Origin: Phycisphaerales bacterium UBA2402
GTDB lineage: Bacteria; Planctomycetota; Phycisphaerae; Phycisphaerales; UBA1924
Assembly (NCBI GenBank): GCA_002343715.1
Contig: DDSA01000195.1
Span: 1 to 32,651 of the forward strand
DNA length: 32,651 nucleotides
Direction of reading: 5' to 3'
How positions within the stretch are numbered: position 1 is the stretch's first letter; each line of letters begins with the position of its first letter. Below the pieces are notes generated by a model. That model was given only the letters and a program-made list of their open reading frames with translations, was not told the DNA's origin and did not search any database. The position numbers and the translations under genes are program-made. This document shows positions 1 to 10,300 of the stretch, one piece after another.

Positions 1-201
1 GGCGAGACCCCCGACCGAACCTGCACCATCACCCTCCACCTCGCACGCGCCCCGACCTCCCGTCGGCCGCACTGCTTTCTGATCACCGCCCTCGCCATCT
101 CGGAGTGCAACACGGTCCCCGCTGAATCCTCCGTACCCCCGGCGGGTGCCCAGTACGCACTCAGTCAAGTCGGATCCGATTGGCACGAAACCTCTACATA
201 A
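1..201 (+). CDS. Possible 3' end of an unknown gene
   Basis: Frame 1 is open from the left edge to a TAA at 199-201 (66 codons), and its codons end mostly in C or G, as in the two genes that follow. No start is visible because the gene would begin outside the window. The translated piece contains TCTITLHLAR and LITALAISEC but matches no family I recognise. The opposite strand is also open over most of this stretch, as happens by chance at high GC, so this is only a suggestion. If real, it is a C-terminal tail ending 69 bases before the next start. Confidence 0.3.
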   Translation, partial: GETPDRTCTITLHLARAPTSRRPHCFLITALAISECNTVPAESSVPPAGAQYALSQVGSDWHETST

Positions 202-270
202 ACATCAATCGTGCGTTCATCATCCGAGCAACATGCAATAGCCTCTTCCGATGCCTGCGTACCCTCGGTG

Positions 271-3200
271 ATGCTCCGTTTCATGGCGTATTCCCTCGTG
301 CTGCTCGTGATGCCGTCCGTGCTTCAGGCGCAGCCGCCCGCGATCCTCTCATCATTCGATTCCCTCGACGGGTGGGTGGCGACCCCCAGCGACGGCGTCG
401 AAGTCACGATCCGCTCCGAGTCGCCCCCGGGCGCCGATGGCGGTGCTCTCCGCATCGACTACAACTTCGCCAAGGGATCGGGATTCTGCGTGATCCGCAA
501 GGCCTTCCCGATGAGCCTTCCCGAGAACTACGAGTTCCAGATGAGGATCAGGGGCGAGGGGCTTCCAAACAACTTCGAGTTCAAACTCATCGATGGTTCC
601 ATCCGCGGCGCCGATGCAACCGCCAGCGGTGATGATGTCTGGTGGCTCAACCGTCGTGCCTACACGTTTCCCAGGGAGTGGCAGACCATGCGCGTTCCGA
701 AGCGGCGTATGAGTTTCGCGTGGGGGCCTTCGGGCGGCGCCGAGATCCGTACCCTCGGGGCCATCGAGTTCGCGATCGCCGCGGCATCCGGAGGCAAGGG
801 CACCCTCTGGATCGATTCACTTTCGTACCGGCCCCTCCCTCCATTGAAACCGTATACGGGCACTCCCATCGGCTCGGCCAGCAGCCGGATGTGCGAGATG
901 CACACGCCTGACAACTTGTTCGACCCAGACCCGACGACCGCATGGCAGAGCGATGCCGCGGATGCCGCCCCGACCTTCACGGTCGATTTCGGTGAGTCGC
1001 GCCAGTTCGGAGGCCTCGTGCTCGAATGGGAGCAGGGCCACGCGCCGAAGGGAATGCGCGTGGAGTTGTCCGAGGACGCCGCGACGTGGATTCTGGCATC
1101 CGTGGCGGCGGATCTGTCGCCAGACCGTGCCTTCGTGCCTTTGCGGGATGCCCAGGCTCGCTATGTACGTTTGTCGCTCGTCCCCGTGTCCGCCGGCTCC
1201 CCGGTGGGAATTCAGACGCTGACCGTGAAGGATGCCGATTTTTCCGATACCGCCAACGGGTTCTTCAAGCAGGTCGCGAAGGAGTATCCTCGCGGTTTCT
1301 TTCCGCGGTACTACTCGGGGGAGCAGAGTTACTGGACCGTCCTTGGTTTGCCGGGCGATGCCGCGGAAGCCGCGATCAACGAAGAAGGCGCGGTCGAGTT
1401 GGCGAAAGGTCAATGCACCGTCGAGCCGTTCTTGTCCATCGACGGGCAGACACTCTCGTGGGCCGAATCGCAGACATCGCAGCGATTGGCGAACGAGTAC
1501 ATCCCCGTTCCCAGCGTGGAGCGCATCCACGATCGCGTGAAACTCACGGTGACGGCATTTGTCGATGGCGCGGCGGGTGACGGGTGCTTGCACGTCTGCT
1601 ATGAAGTCACTCCAACAACCGCCGCGCCCGTTTCGGGGTCGATCCTCCTGACGGTCAGGCCGTTCCAGATCCTGCCCCCGTGGCACGAGTTGAACCTTGA
1701 AGGCGGGGTCACACCCATCGCCGTCCTCAGTCGAGACGGCGATGACCTGCTCGTCAACGGTTCCCGTCGGATCGCCACGCATCTCAAGCCGGCCCGCATA
1801 AGCGCCGCGCCGTTCGATACCGCGCCCACGATCGCGGTCACCGCTTTGCCCGACATGCATCCGGGGCAGGAGGTGCGAGACCCGGGAGGCGTGGCCTCCG
1901 CCGTGATCGAGTACCCGTTCAATCTCGAACCGGGAAAGGCGGCCCGCTTTTGGATTTCCGCCCCGTTCAAAGGCAGTGTCCGTCCCGCAAGATTGGACTT
2001 CAAAGGGCGCGATCCGGACGCGGTGTTGAGGGAACTGGCGGGTAAAACCGCCGGTGTGTGGAACGGGCTCCTGAGCAAGACCAGATTCCAGGTGCCCCCC
2101 GAGGCACAGGAGTATGTCAACGCGTACCAGGCCCAGTTGGCGTACATCCTCATCAGCGCCGCCGGCCCCGCGCTCCAGCCGGGCACGCGAACCTATGACC
2201 GAAGTTGGATCCGCGATGGCGCCTCCATCGGCCAGGCACTCCTCGAAGCGGGTCACACACAACCCGTGCGGGCTTTCATCGATTGGTACGCCGGGTACCA
2301 GTACGAGAACGGCAAAGTCCCCTGCGTGGTCGATGGCCGAGGCCCCGACCCCGTTCCCGAGCACGACAGCCACGGCCAGTACATTCACGCCGTCGTCATG
2401 TACTACCGCTTCACGCGTGATGCGGAGTTCGTCAAGAGGCACATGCCCGGCATCACACGGGCCGTGGAATACATCGAAGCGATCCGTGCTCAACGCATGA
2501 CCGCCGAGTTCAAGAGCGGGGGGGCTTCGAGGCAGGAGCCAGGAAAGGCACCAGTCCCCGCCAGGGCCTTCTACGGACTGGTTCCGGAATCAATCAGCCA
2601 CGAGGGTTACTCCGCCAAGCCGATGCACTCGTATTGGGACACGTTCTGGACCCTCCGTGGCCTCAAGGACGCCGTCGAAGCCGCACGAATCACAGGCGAC
2701 TCCACGCTGGCGGAACATTGGAAAGTCCTGAGTGCCGACTTCGCCGTGACGCTCGCCTCATCGATCGCCGAAGCACAGGCAGCCCACGCTATCGACTTCA
2801 TTCCCGGGTGCGTCGAACTCGGCGATTTCGACCCCACCTCGACGGCGATCGGCATCTGGCCCTGCCAGATCGATGGCATCTTTCCCCCGTCGGCTGTGAA
2901 TCGCACCTTTGCAAGGGCATACTCGAACTTCGCCAAGCGCCGAGATGATCCCGCGTTCGCCTCGGATGCGTACACGCCCTACGAGTTCCGCATGGTCCCC
3001 GCCTTCCTCTGCCTCGGCGAGAAAGACAAGGCCCTCAGCCTGATGGAGTGGTATATGCGAGACCGAAGGCCCCGCGGCTGGAACCACTGGGCCGAGGTGG
3101 TGTGGAAGGATCTGCGAGCTCCGAAGTTCGTCGGGGATATGCCCCACGCCTGGGTCGGTGCCGAGTACATGCACGCCTGGCGGAACATGTTCGTCTTTGA

Positions 3201-3528
3201 GCGAGAGCGTGACGAGTCGTTGGTCGTCCTCGCCGGAGTCCCAGCCTACTGGTTCCGCAAGGACATCAAGGGTCCCATCGGTGCCGGCCCGCTCCCCACC
3301 TGGTACGGGCCGATCACCCTCGGTGTGAGTCACAACCTCGGTCTGTACACCATCAACATGCAGGGCGACCTCATCATCCCCCCCGGCGGCATCATCGTCA
3401 AGACACCGTCGATCAGGCCCATCCGTTCGGCCACAGTCAACGGTCATCCCGCCGAAATCAACGCAGACGGCGAGATCGTGGTGAGGGAACTCCCGGCCAG
3501 ACTGCAAGTGACTCAATTCGAGAAGTAA
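271..3528 (+). CDS. Secreted discoidin-domain protein with six-hairpin glycosidase-like region
   Basis: This is a large exported protein (1085 aa) probably acting on polysaccharide. The ATG at 271 begins a classic signal peptide (MLRFMAYSLVLLVMPSVLQA); an upstream in-frame GTG at 211 would add 20 residues that hide it. Residues about 22-190 resemble a CBM11/CIA30-like carbohydrate-binding beta-sandwich. Residues about 195-320 look like an F5/8 type C (discoidin) domain, with a DPDPTTAWQS stretch and a YVRLSLVPVS ending. From about 578 to 985 the sequence looks like an (alpha/alpha)6 six-hairpin glycosidase related to debranching enzymes, including DRSWIRDG at 643-650 and HSYWDTFWTLRGL near residue 790. 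A C-terminal beta domain follows. The beta-glucosidase downstream supports glycan breakdown. The exact GH family and substrate cannot be named by eye. Confidence 0.85.
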   Translation: MLRFMAYSLVLLVMPSVLQAQPPAILSSFDSLDGWVATPSDGVEVTIRSESPPGADGGALRIDYNFAKGSGFCVIRKAFPMSLPENYEFQMRIRGEGLPNNFEFKLIDGSIRGADATASGDDVWWLNRRAYTFPREWQTMRVPKRRMSFAWGPSGGAEIRTLGAIEFAIAAASGGKGTLWIDSLSYRPLPPLKPYTGTPIGSASSRMCEMHTPDNLFDPDPTTAWQSDAADAAPTFTVDFGESRQFGGLVLEWEQGHAPKGMRVELSEDAATWILASVAADLSPDRAFVPLRDAQARYVRLSLVPVSAGSPVGIQTLTVKDADFSDTANGFFKQVAKEYPRGFFPRYYSGEQSYWTVLGLPGDAAEAAINEEGAVELAKGQCTVEPFLSIDGQTLSWAESQTSQRLANEYIPVPSVERIHDRVKLTVTAFVDGAAGDGCLHVCYEVTPTTAAPVSGSILLTVRPFQILPPWHELNLEGGVTPIAVLSRDGDDLLVNGSRRIATHLKPARISAAPFDTAPTIAVTALPDMHPGQEVRDPGGVASAVIEYPFNLEPGKAARFWISAPFKGSVRPARLDFKGRDPDAVLRELAGKTAGVWNGLLSKTRFQVPPEAQEYVNAYQAQLAYILISAAGPALQPGTRTYDRSWIRDGASIGQALLEAGHTQPVRAFIDWYAGYQYENGKVPCVVDGRGPDPVPEHDSHGQYIHAVVMYYRFTRDAEFVKRHMPGITRAVEYIEAIRAQRMTAEFKSGGASRQEPGKAPVPARAFYGLVPESISHEGYSAKPMHSYWDTFWTLRGLKDAVEAARITGDSTLAEHWKVLSADFAVTLASSIAEAQAAHAIDFIPGCVELGDFDPTSTAIGIWPCQIDGIFPPSAVNRTFARAYSNFAKRRDDPAFASDAYTPYEFRMVPAFLCLGEKDKALSLMEWYMRDRRPRGWNHWAEVVWKDLRAPKFVGDMPHAWVGAEYMHAWRNMFVFERERDESLVVLAGVPAYWFRKDIKGPIGAGPLPTWYGPITLGVSHNLGLYTINMQGDLIIPPGGIIVKTPSIRPIRSATVNGHPAEINADGEIVVRELPARLQVTQFEK

Positions 3529-3655
3529 TCGTCGCGCAAATTCCGAGTGAGCACCGCAAGTCCATCCACACCCGAGCGTTGTCCGGCCCGACCGTAAAAA
3601 CTCAACACAATGAGACGAGGTTCCACTGTCTTTCAAACCCCCGGAGACTCACCGC

Positions 3656-5074
3656 TTGCCCGATGCGACCCCCGCCGACCGCACCTTTCCCGATGGCTTT
3701 GTCTGGGGTGCCGCGACGTCGGCCTATCAGATCGAGGGTGCCTGGAATACCGACGGCAAAGGCCCCAGCGTCTGGGATGTCACCAGCCACCGCTCCGGGC
3801 AGGTCTACGAGGGCCACACCGGCGATGTCGCATGCGATCACTACCACCGCTACCCCGAAGACGTGCGGCTGATGCAGGACATCGGGCTGCACGCCTATCG
3901 ATTCTCCATCTCCTGGCCCCGCGTGCTGCCCGATGGCGTGGGCATAATCAACGAAAGGGGCCTGGACTTCTACGACCGCCTCGTCGATGAACTCCTCAAC
4001 GCGAAGATCGAGCCGTACGCCACGCTGTTTCATTGGGACACGCCCCAGGCCGTCCATCAACGGGGCAGCTGGCTCAACCGCGATATCTCAGAGTGGTTCG
4101 CGGCGTACACCGCCGCCGTGGTGGATCGTCTCGGCGACCGCGTCGCGAACTGGATCACCATCAACGAGCCTCAGATTTTCCTCGGCCCCGGCGAGGGAGA
4201 GGGCTTTCATCCGCCCGGCAACAAACTCAGCCACGCCGAACGTCTTCTCGCCGCGCACCATGCCCTTCTTTCACACGGCCGGGCCGCCATGGTCATCCGG
4301 GCGAGAGCCAGCAAAGCGCCCCGCGTCGGTTGGGCGCCCATCGGCCGCGTGAAGGTGCCCTTTCACTCCGGTCTGTTCGCCGGCGCGGGCGAGCCGGGCG
4401 AGCCGACACGCGCGGACATCGAAGCAGCGAGCCGACAGACCCACGCCGTCCCGTTCAGGGATTTCTGGAACAACGCCTGGTTCGCCGACCCGGCGATACT
4501 GGGACACTACCCCGAGGACGGCCTGCGCCTTTATGGTGCGGATTCACCCAAGCCCTTCCCGGGCGATATGGACGTGATCCGACAGCCTCTCGACTTCTAC
4601 GGAATCAATGTGTACGACGCGGAGGTGTACCGACAAGGGAACGACGGTACGCCCGAGCGAGTCCACTTCCCTCCCGGCCACCCGCAGAACGCCCTGCGCT
4701 GGTTCATTATCCCCGAGGCGCTCTACTGGGGACCGCGATTCCTCTACGAGCGGTACAAGGTGCCCATGATGATCACCGAGAACGGGATGACCAACCTCGA
4801 TTGGGTCGATGCGGAAGGGAAGGTCCGCGATGCCGCCCGCACCGACTACACGAGGCGATACCTCCGCGAACTCCGCCGCGCCGCGGCGGACGGAGTTGAC
4901 ATCCGCGGCTATTTCCATTGGTCACTCCTTGACAACATGGAGTGGCAATGCGGATACCGGGAGCGATTCGGCCTGATCCACGTGGACTTCACCACGTTGA
5001 AGCGGACCCCCAAGGAATCGAGCATCTGGTACCGGGGTGTGATCGAGACAAACGGTGCGTCCCTCGACGATTGA
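3656..5074 (+). CDS. Family 1 glycoside hydrolase (beta-glucosidase)
   Basis: GH1 enzymes cleave terminal beta-linked glucose (sometimes galactose or fucose) from oligosaccharides by a retaining mechanism. The 472-aa length is typical. The N-terminal signature FPDGFVWGAATSAYQIEGA is present, the acid/base glutamate is E171 in TINEP, and the nucleophile is E375 in ITENG. YFHWSLLDNMEW near the C-terminus is the usual sugar-binding loop. There is no signal peptide, so it is probably cytoplasmic, acting on imported oligosaccharides. The start is a TTG at 3656 with GGAG ten bases upstream; an in-frame stop at 3611 leaves only this TTG or a CTG. It follows the large secreted glycosidase-like gene after 127 bp, and its stop lies 5 bp from the stop of the convergent thioesterase. 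Confidence 0.95.
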   Translation: MPDATPADRTFPDGFVWGAATSAYQIEGAWNTDGKGPSVWDVTSHRSGQVYEGHTGDVACDHYHRYPEDVRLMQDIGLHAYRFSISWPRVLPDGVGIINERGLDFYDRLVDELLNAKIEPYATLFHWDTPQAVHQRGSWLNRDISEWFAAYTAAVVDRLGDRVANWITINEPQIFLGPGEGEGFHPPGNKLSHAERLLAAHHALLSHGRAAMVIRARASKAPRVGWAPIGRVKVPFHSGLFAGAGEPGEPTRADIEAASRQTHAVPFRDFWNNAWFADPAILGHYPEDGLRLYGADSPKPFPGDMDVIRQPLDFYGINVYDAEVYRQGNDGTPERVHFPPGHPQNALRWFIIPEALYWGPRFLYERYKVPMMITENGMTNLDWVDAEGKVRDAARTDYTRRYLRELRRAAADGVDIRGYFHWSLLDNMEWQCGYRERFGLIHVDFTTLKRTPKESSIWYRGVIETNGASLDD

Positions 5075-5079
5075 CGCGC

Positions 5080-5547
5080 TCACTGCTTGAAGGCGAGCCA
5101 CTCGGGCAACTCTCGTATTCGGCCTTCGGCATCGACACAGCCGAGCGTGGTGGTGGCCAGGGCCGCCACGTAATCGCCGGGGCCGCCCGCACCGGGCTCG
5201 ACAACCACCACCTCGTACGTGTGCTCGATTTTCACACGCCCGCCCCCGGACCACAAGGTGCGGATCTCCACCAGGTCGTCGTACCTCGCTGGCCGGCGGT
5301 AGGTGATGTCGAGTTTGACAATGACCAGGAACGTGCCCGCCGACTCGAGATGCGCGTAACTGACGCCGGCGGATCGGAGCAACTCGGTGCGGCCGATCTC
5401 GAGCCAGGGGATGTACGACGCGTGGTGGGCCACGCCCATCGGGTCGCACTCGCAGTAGCGGACGCGCAGTCGAGTGGTGGATGACCGAACAATCTCCAGA
5501 GGCTTCGACGGCGGTGGGGTGAGTGATGGAGGGCGAGATGAACGCAT
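5080..5547 (-). CDS. 4HBT-family (hot-dog) acyl-CoA thioesterase
   Basis: This small 155-aa protein has a single hot-dog fold of the 4-hydroxybenzoyl-CoA thioesterase/YbgC type, which hydrolyses acyl-CoA thioesters in the cytoplasm. The hallmark is RVRYCECDPMGVAHHASY near residues 28-45, in which D35 is the expected catalytic aspartate, followed by YIPWLEIGRTELLR. The ATG at 5547 places this motif at the usual distance from the N-terminus. The reading frame stays open much further upstream, but that part overlaps the transporter gene and has no family features. The acyl substrate cannot be told from the sequence. It lies 62 bp downstream of the transporter gene on the same strand and may be cotranscribed with it. 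Confidence 0.88.
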   Translation of the reverse strand: MRSSRPPSLTPPPSKPLEIVRSSTTRLRVRYCECDPMGVAHHASYIPWLEIGRTELLRSAGVSYAHLESAGTFLVIVKLDITYRRPARYDDLVEIRTLWSGGGRVKIEHTYEVVVVEPGAGGPGDYVAALATTTLGCVDAEGRIRELPEWLAFKQ

Positions 5548-5609
5548 ACCGGCAACGGTAGCGTGACGATCCGCCTTCTCATGCGTTGACCCCTTCGGGT
5601 CATCAAGGT

Positions 5610-7103
5610 TCACGCCCCCGGAAGAAAACCGGCTCTCAATGCACCCAGGACGAGCAACGGCACCAACACCGCCGCGAGCACATCGAGCCGGAAGCCGGCG
5701 CGCATCATCTGCTTCATCGAGACTCTCCCGCTGGCAAAGATCAGCGCGTTGGGAGCGGTCCCGGCGGGGAGCATGAAACCCAGGCTGGCTGTGAGCGTCA
5801 TGGTGACCAGAACCGCCGCCCCCGGCACGCCCAGCCGCGAGGCCACGGCCTCGGCCACGGGCAGCCCCGCCGCGACCAGCGCCGTGTTGCTTGTGAACTC
5901 GGTCAGGATGATCGTTACCAGCGCGATGATCCACAAGAGAGGCAGAAGAGGCAGACCGGCCAGACCATCGGCTCCGGCAGCAATCAGCGCATCGACCCCG
6001 GTGCTCTTGATCGCCTGCGCGAGCGACAACCCCCCGCCGAAGAGAAGCAACACCCCCCACGGGATCCGCTCGGCCTCTCGCCAGGTGAGCAGCGAACGCC
6101 GCGGCCCGTCACCATCACGCACCGGGATGATGAACAAAAGCACCGCAGCGCCGATAGCGATGACACTGTCCTCGATCTCCAGCCAATGGCCGCCGACCCA
6201 CAGGATGGCGGCACCGGCGAAGACAGCGAGCGTCAGGTACTGCGGGGCGCTCATCGGGCCGAGGGATGTGAGCATCTGGCGCATCCGCGGCCGGATATCA
6301 CCGGACTCTTCACGAGGAAATCGGAACGCCATCCGGGACAGAACGAACCACGCCGCGGGAAGCATGATGAGTAAGGTCGGGAGTCCCAGACGCAGCCAGG
6401 TGAAGAACGTGACGCGTTCCCCGCCGTTCTGATCGGCGAGCCGGTTCACGTACGCCGCGAACTGGGCGATCGGCGGTGTGCCGATGATCGAACCCACCCC
6501 GCCGATGCTGGCGCCGAACGCGATGGCCAGCACGATCGCGGCGCCGAGTTCATCATCGAGCCGATCCGAGGCGGTGTGTGCTTCGTGGCTTGCTGCGGCG
6601 CGGCGCTGCTCTCGCACCCACGAGGCCACGCTGGCCCCGATGGGGAGCATCATCACCGTGGCCGCGGTGTTGCTGACCCACATGCTCAACAGGGCCGCGG
6701 CCAGGAGGAATGCGCCGATCAGGCGGGATGGGCTTGCCCCTAACAGCGAGATCACCCGGAGCGAGAATCGCGTGTGCAAGTTCCATCGCTCCATCGTCTG
6801 ACCGAGAAGCATGCCGCCGAGGAACAAAAAGATGATCTTGTCCGCGTAGGGGGCCGCGGCCTTGTCGAGCGGTGCGATGCCCAGCAACGGGAAGAGCGCG
6901 ATGGGAAGAAGGCCGGTAGCCTCGATCGGCAGCGCCTCGGTCATCCACCAGGAGGCCATCAGTGCCCCAACCGCGGCGACACGCCTCGCTTCGGGGGTCC
7001 AACCGTGTTGACCTCCTAACAGTACATAAACCAACACGCCGACTCCGAGACCAAAGAGAATCGGCCAGAGTCGCCAACGTGAATGTGATTCGTAATACGA
7101 CAT
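5610..7103 (-). CDS. SLC13/DASS-family sodium:anion symporter
   Basis: This 497-aa polytopic inner-membrane protein belongs to the divalent anion:sodium symporter family, which imports dicarboxylates, citrate or sulfate. The two SNT transport motifs are both present, at about residue 144 (SNTAATVMMLP) and residue 397 (TEFTSNTA), which is the inverted-repeat arrangement that binds sodium and substrate. SWWMTEALPIEATGLLP near residue 51 is another family signature, and the C-terminal LPAGTAPNALIF is conserved. I start it at the ATG at 7103 (MSYYESHSRW), directly before the first membrane helix; an upstream start at 7151 or 7175 would add a polar tail. No Shine-Dalgarno precedes 7103. The substrate is not determined. 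The gene is divergent from the protease gene across a 203-bp spacer. Confidence 0.92.
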   Translation of the reverse strand: MSYYESHSRWRLWPILFGLGVGVLVYVLLGGQHGWTPEARRVAAVGALMASWWMTEALPIEATGLLPIALFPLLGIAPLDKAAAPYADKIIFLFLGGMLLGQTMERWNLHTRFSLRVISLLGASPSRLIGAFLLAAALLSMWVSNTAATVMMLPIGASVASWVREQRRAAASHEAHTASDRLDDELGAAIVLAIAFGASIGGVGSIIGTPPIAQFAAYVNRLADQNGGERVTFFTWLRLGLPTLLIMLPAAWFVLSRMAFRFPREESGDIRPRMRQMLTSLGPMSAPQYLTLAVFAGAAILWVGGHWLEIEDSVIAIGAAVLLFIIPVRDGDGPRRSLLTWREAERIPWGVLLLFGGGLSLAQAIKSTGVDALIAAGADGLAGLPLLPLLWIIALVTIILTEFTSNTALVAAGLPVAEAVASRLGVPGAAVLVTMTLTASLGFMLPAGTAPNALIFASGRVSMKQMMRAGFRLDVLAAVLVPLLVLGALRAGFLPGA

Positions 7104-7215
7104 AAAGCGAAATACAGGATGCGAGGGTAAGGCGCGTCTTCCAATCGGCATGCGGCAACATTCTCGGATCTGCACCGGACCGCCTCGTAAATTCGATTCC
7201 GCGAGTCGGAATTGC

Positions 7216-7245
7216 GTGACTGTCTGCGGCGGGTTTCGTTATACT
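7216..7245 (+). promoter_or_regulatory. Candidate sigma70-type promoter for the protease gene
   Basis: GTGACT at 7216-7221 and TATACT at 7240-7245 are separated by 18 bp, and a transcript from here would start about 55 bases before the protease ATG at 7307, whose Shine-Dalgarno GGAG sits at 7294-7297. Assigned by eye from consensus similarity only. Confidence 0.4.
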
Positions 7246-7306
7246 GCTCAAGAAGCGGGAGTTCACCCCCCGCGTGAGATGTCGTTTCAAGTGTGGAGCC
7301 TCGCCC

Positions 7307-10300
7307 ATGAAAGTTACCTGGTTGCTGGTGTCACCCGCGGCGGTCTTGATAGCGGTATTGTCTGGTTCAATCGGACTCGCATCCGGACAGGTCGCGGCAC
7401 CTGCGGTTGTGCAGGCGGTCGATGTGACGCCGGGGCATGTTCCGGTGTTCCGGCTCGGCGACCTCGTGCCGATCGAACCGCCTCCGCATCCGCCTCTGGA
7501 TCAGATTCCACCGATGCCGATGCCCTTCCCGACGGAGGAGCCAAATCCCGCGATTCGTCCGATGTCAATGGTGGTCTACGACTCGACAACGGGAGAGTCG
7601 TACGAGATCCCACTGGCCCAGGAAGGCGACCTGCCCCCCGACATGAGAGTGACGCGGGCTTTCGGCGGGATCGATCCGAACTCTGCTCCCGGGCGTGAGA
7701 TGTCTCGCGGGCTGGGGACCATGGCGGCTGTGACGAACGCCGAGTTGCAGGCGTTCCCCGCGAGGCCCAACTGCAAACTGGCGATGCGGTACAACGTGGG
7801 GGGCACCAACTACTGGTTCTCCTGCTCTGGCACACTGATCGACGGCGGCGTGGTGCTGACGGCGGGGCACTGTGTCTACACGCACACGGCGAACGTGGGC
7901 AACCCGCCCGCTCCCCTGGTGTTCAATCGGTGGGCGGAGGAGATCTACGTGTACCCCGGGTGGAACGGCGCGGCCGAGGCCCCACCGAGCAACACGGTCT
8001 CGCAGTACTGGGGCTGGGCGCGAAGCACGAACTACCAGTCCAACACGGCCTGGGTCGACAATGTTGATTTCAACGCCGACCTCGCGGTGATCCGGCTCAA
8101 CCGGACCAGCACGCGAAACATCGGGATGCTGACCGGGTGGTACGGGATGAGTTACGACGGGTGCGACGGCTCGACCTTCTACAACTGGTCCTACCCCGCG
8201 GAGACGTGCAACCCGCCCACCAACACGATGCACACCGGGAGGCAGATGTACTACTGGGCCGGCACGGTCAACGAGTGTCCCAATCTTGTCAACGGCAATC
8301 AGTACATCATTCATACCGCGGCGGGGTGCCTGACGGCCGTCTGGGGGGGAATGAGCGGCAGCAGTATGTACAAGTTTGTTGATGGGAGCCGCACCGTCAT
8401 GGCGGTGTGCTCAAGGAGCAACCGGTCCACCCGCGGGTACTACTGCGGTCTGACGGACTGGTTCTTCACGCAGAGCAACACGTGGATCAGCGACACGCGC
8501 GGCACAGTCTTTGATGCCGAGGTGCTACGCTGCCGCATCACAGGGGCGACGACGTTCCCGGCGGCCTCGGAGGTGACCACGGCCAATTTCGTCGCGACCA
8601 ATCCCACAAACAACAATCCCGCCAGCCGCACGTACACGTTCAGGGTGTATCTCTCCACCAATAACGACATCAGCGACGCGGACACACTTCTCTCAACACA
8701 GACCTTCACCTACGACTTTGCGCCGATGTCGAGCATCACGGTGAACATCGCGCCCTTCTCGGTTCCGGGCGGCACGCCCGCCGGGAACTATTGGATCGGG
8801 GTCATCCTCGACAACGCGACGGACACGAACACCGACAATAACGACACGGATACATGGGACGCCCAGCCGATCGTGCTGCAGGCATGCCCGTTACCGGCCG
8901 CGCCGACCTCGTTCACAGCGCAGGACGGCACGGCCTGCGATCGCGTGCCTCTCCTGTGGAACATCGCGCCCGGCGCGACGGGTTACGAAGTCTGGCGAAG
9001 CACCACGAACAACACAGCGACGGCGGCCTATGTGCTCCAGACAAGCGGTACAACGGCCAACGACACCACCGCGGTCTCGGGCCAGACGTACTACTACTGG
9101 GTGCGGTCGCGGAACGATTGCGGCCTGGGACCATTCAGCGCATCTGATCTCGGGTATCGCAGAACTCCGCTCGGCCCGCCTTGGTTCTTCACCACGATCC
9201 CGGATTGCACATCGATCGGTGTCACGTGGCTTCAGTATTCGGGCGCGACCTCGGTCGAAATCTACCGTGGTTTGACGAACAACAGCGCGGCCGCCACTCT
9301 CCGGGGCACGGTCGCGGGAACCAGCACGTACTTCCTGGACAATACTGCTGCAGCGGGCGTGACCTATTGGTACTTTGTCAGGGGCAACAACGATTGTGGA
9401 CTCGGGACCTTCAGCCAGGGTGTCTCCGGTCTGCGGACGACCGTGCCCTCAGCCCCGACGGGGATCGCGGCGAGCAACGGCACGACGTGCGCGGGTGTAC
9501 GGATTCTGTGGACGCCTCCCTCGAACGCGACCTCGGTGCAGATCTTTCGTCACACATCCAACAACTCCGCGGCGGCGACGCAGATCGCCACGGTGGGGGC
9601 GGGCACCTCCCCGTACATGGACACCACCGCGGTGCTGGGCACGACGTACTGGTACTGGTTGAAGGCGGTGAACTCCTGCGGTGCCGGCGGGTTCAGCGTC
9701 GGTGATGCGGGGTACCGGTCGAACCCGCCCGGGGCGCCCACGGGGGTGAGCGCCAGCGACGGCGCGGTCTGCACGCCCGCCATCACCGTGATCTGGAACC
9801 CGGTCAACGAGGCGACCTCGTATGAAGTCTGGCGGCATACGTCGAACAACTCCGGGTCGGCGACGCGGATCGGCACCATCTCCGCTCCGCCGTACACGGA
9901 CTCGACCGCGGCCCCCAACCTGCCGTACTACTACTGGATCAAGACCGTCTCTTCGTGCATCTCGGGCGGGGTGAGCGGGTTCAGCGCGTCCGATGTGGGC
10001 AACCGGGGCACGGCCGCGGCGGCCCCATCGGGGGTGAGCGCGACGGACGGCACGCGCTGTCAGAGCGTGACGGTCACGTGGACGCCGCCGGCGGGTTCTA
10101 CGGGCTTTCAGATTTTCCGCAACAGCACCAACAACTCGGCGACGGCGACCCTTGTGGGTGTGGTGGCCAGCCCGCCCTACATCGACAATAACGTGGTGGG
10201 AACGACGGTCTACTGGTACTTCGTCAAGGCCACCAACTCCTGCGGTGTCGGCGCCTTCAGCGCCGGCAACTCCGGGTTTGGCGGCAATACGTTCGCGATC

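Noticed and set aside
1..186. Minus-strand gene leaving the left edge
   Set aside because: An open frame exists from a GTG at 186, but it is Gly/Arg-rich and the plus-strand frame has better third-position composition.
817..2493. 558-codon open frame on the minus strand
   Set aside because: It lies fully antisense to the secreted glycosidase-like gene, has no family features and is explained by high-GC codon bias.
5548..6060. Long upstream extension of the thioesterase frame
   Set aside because: The extension overlaps the transporter gene antisense-free but in another frame, is Arg/Gly-rich, and the hot-dog motif fits a start at 5547.
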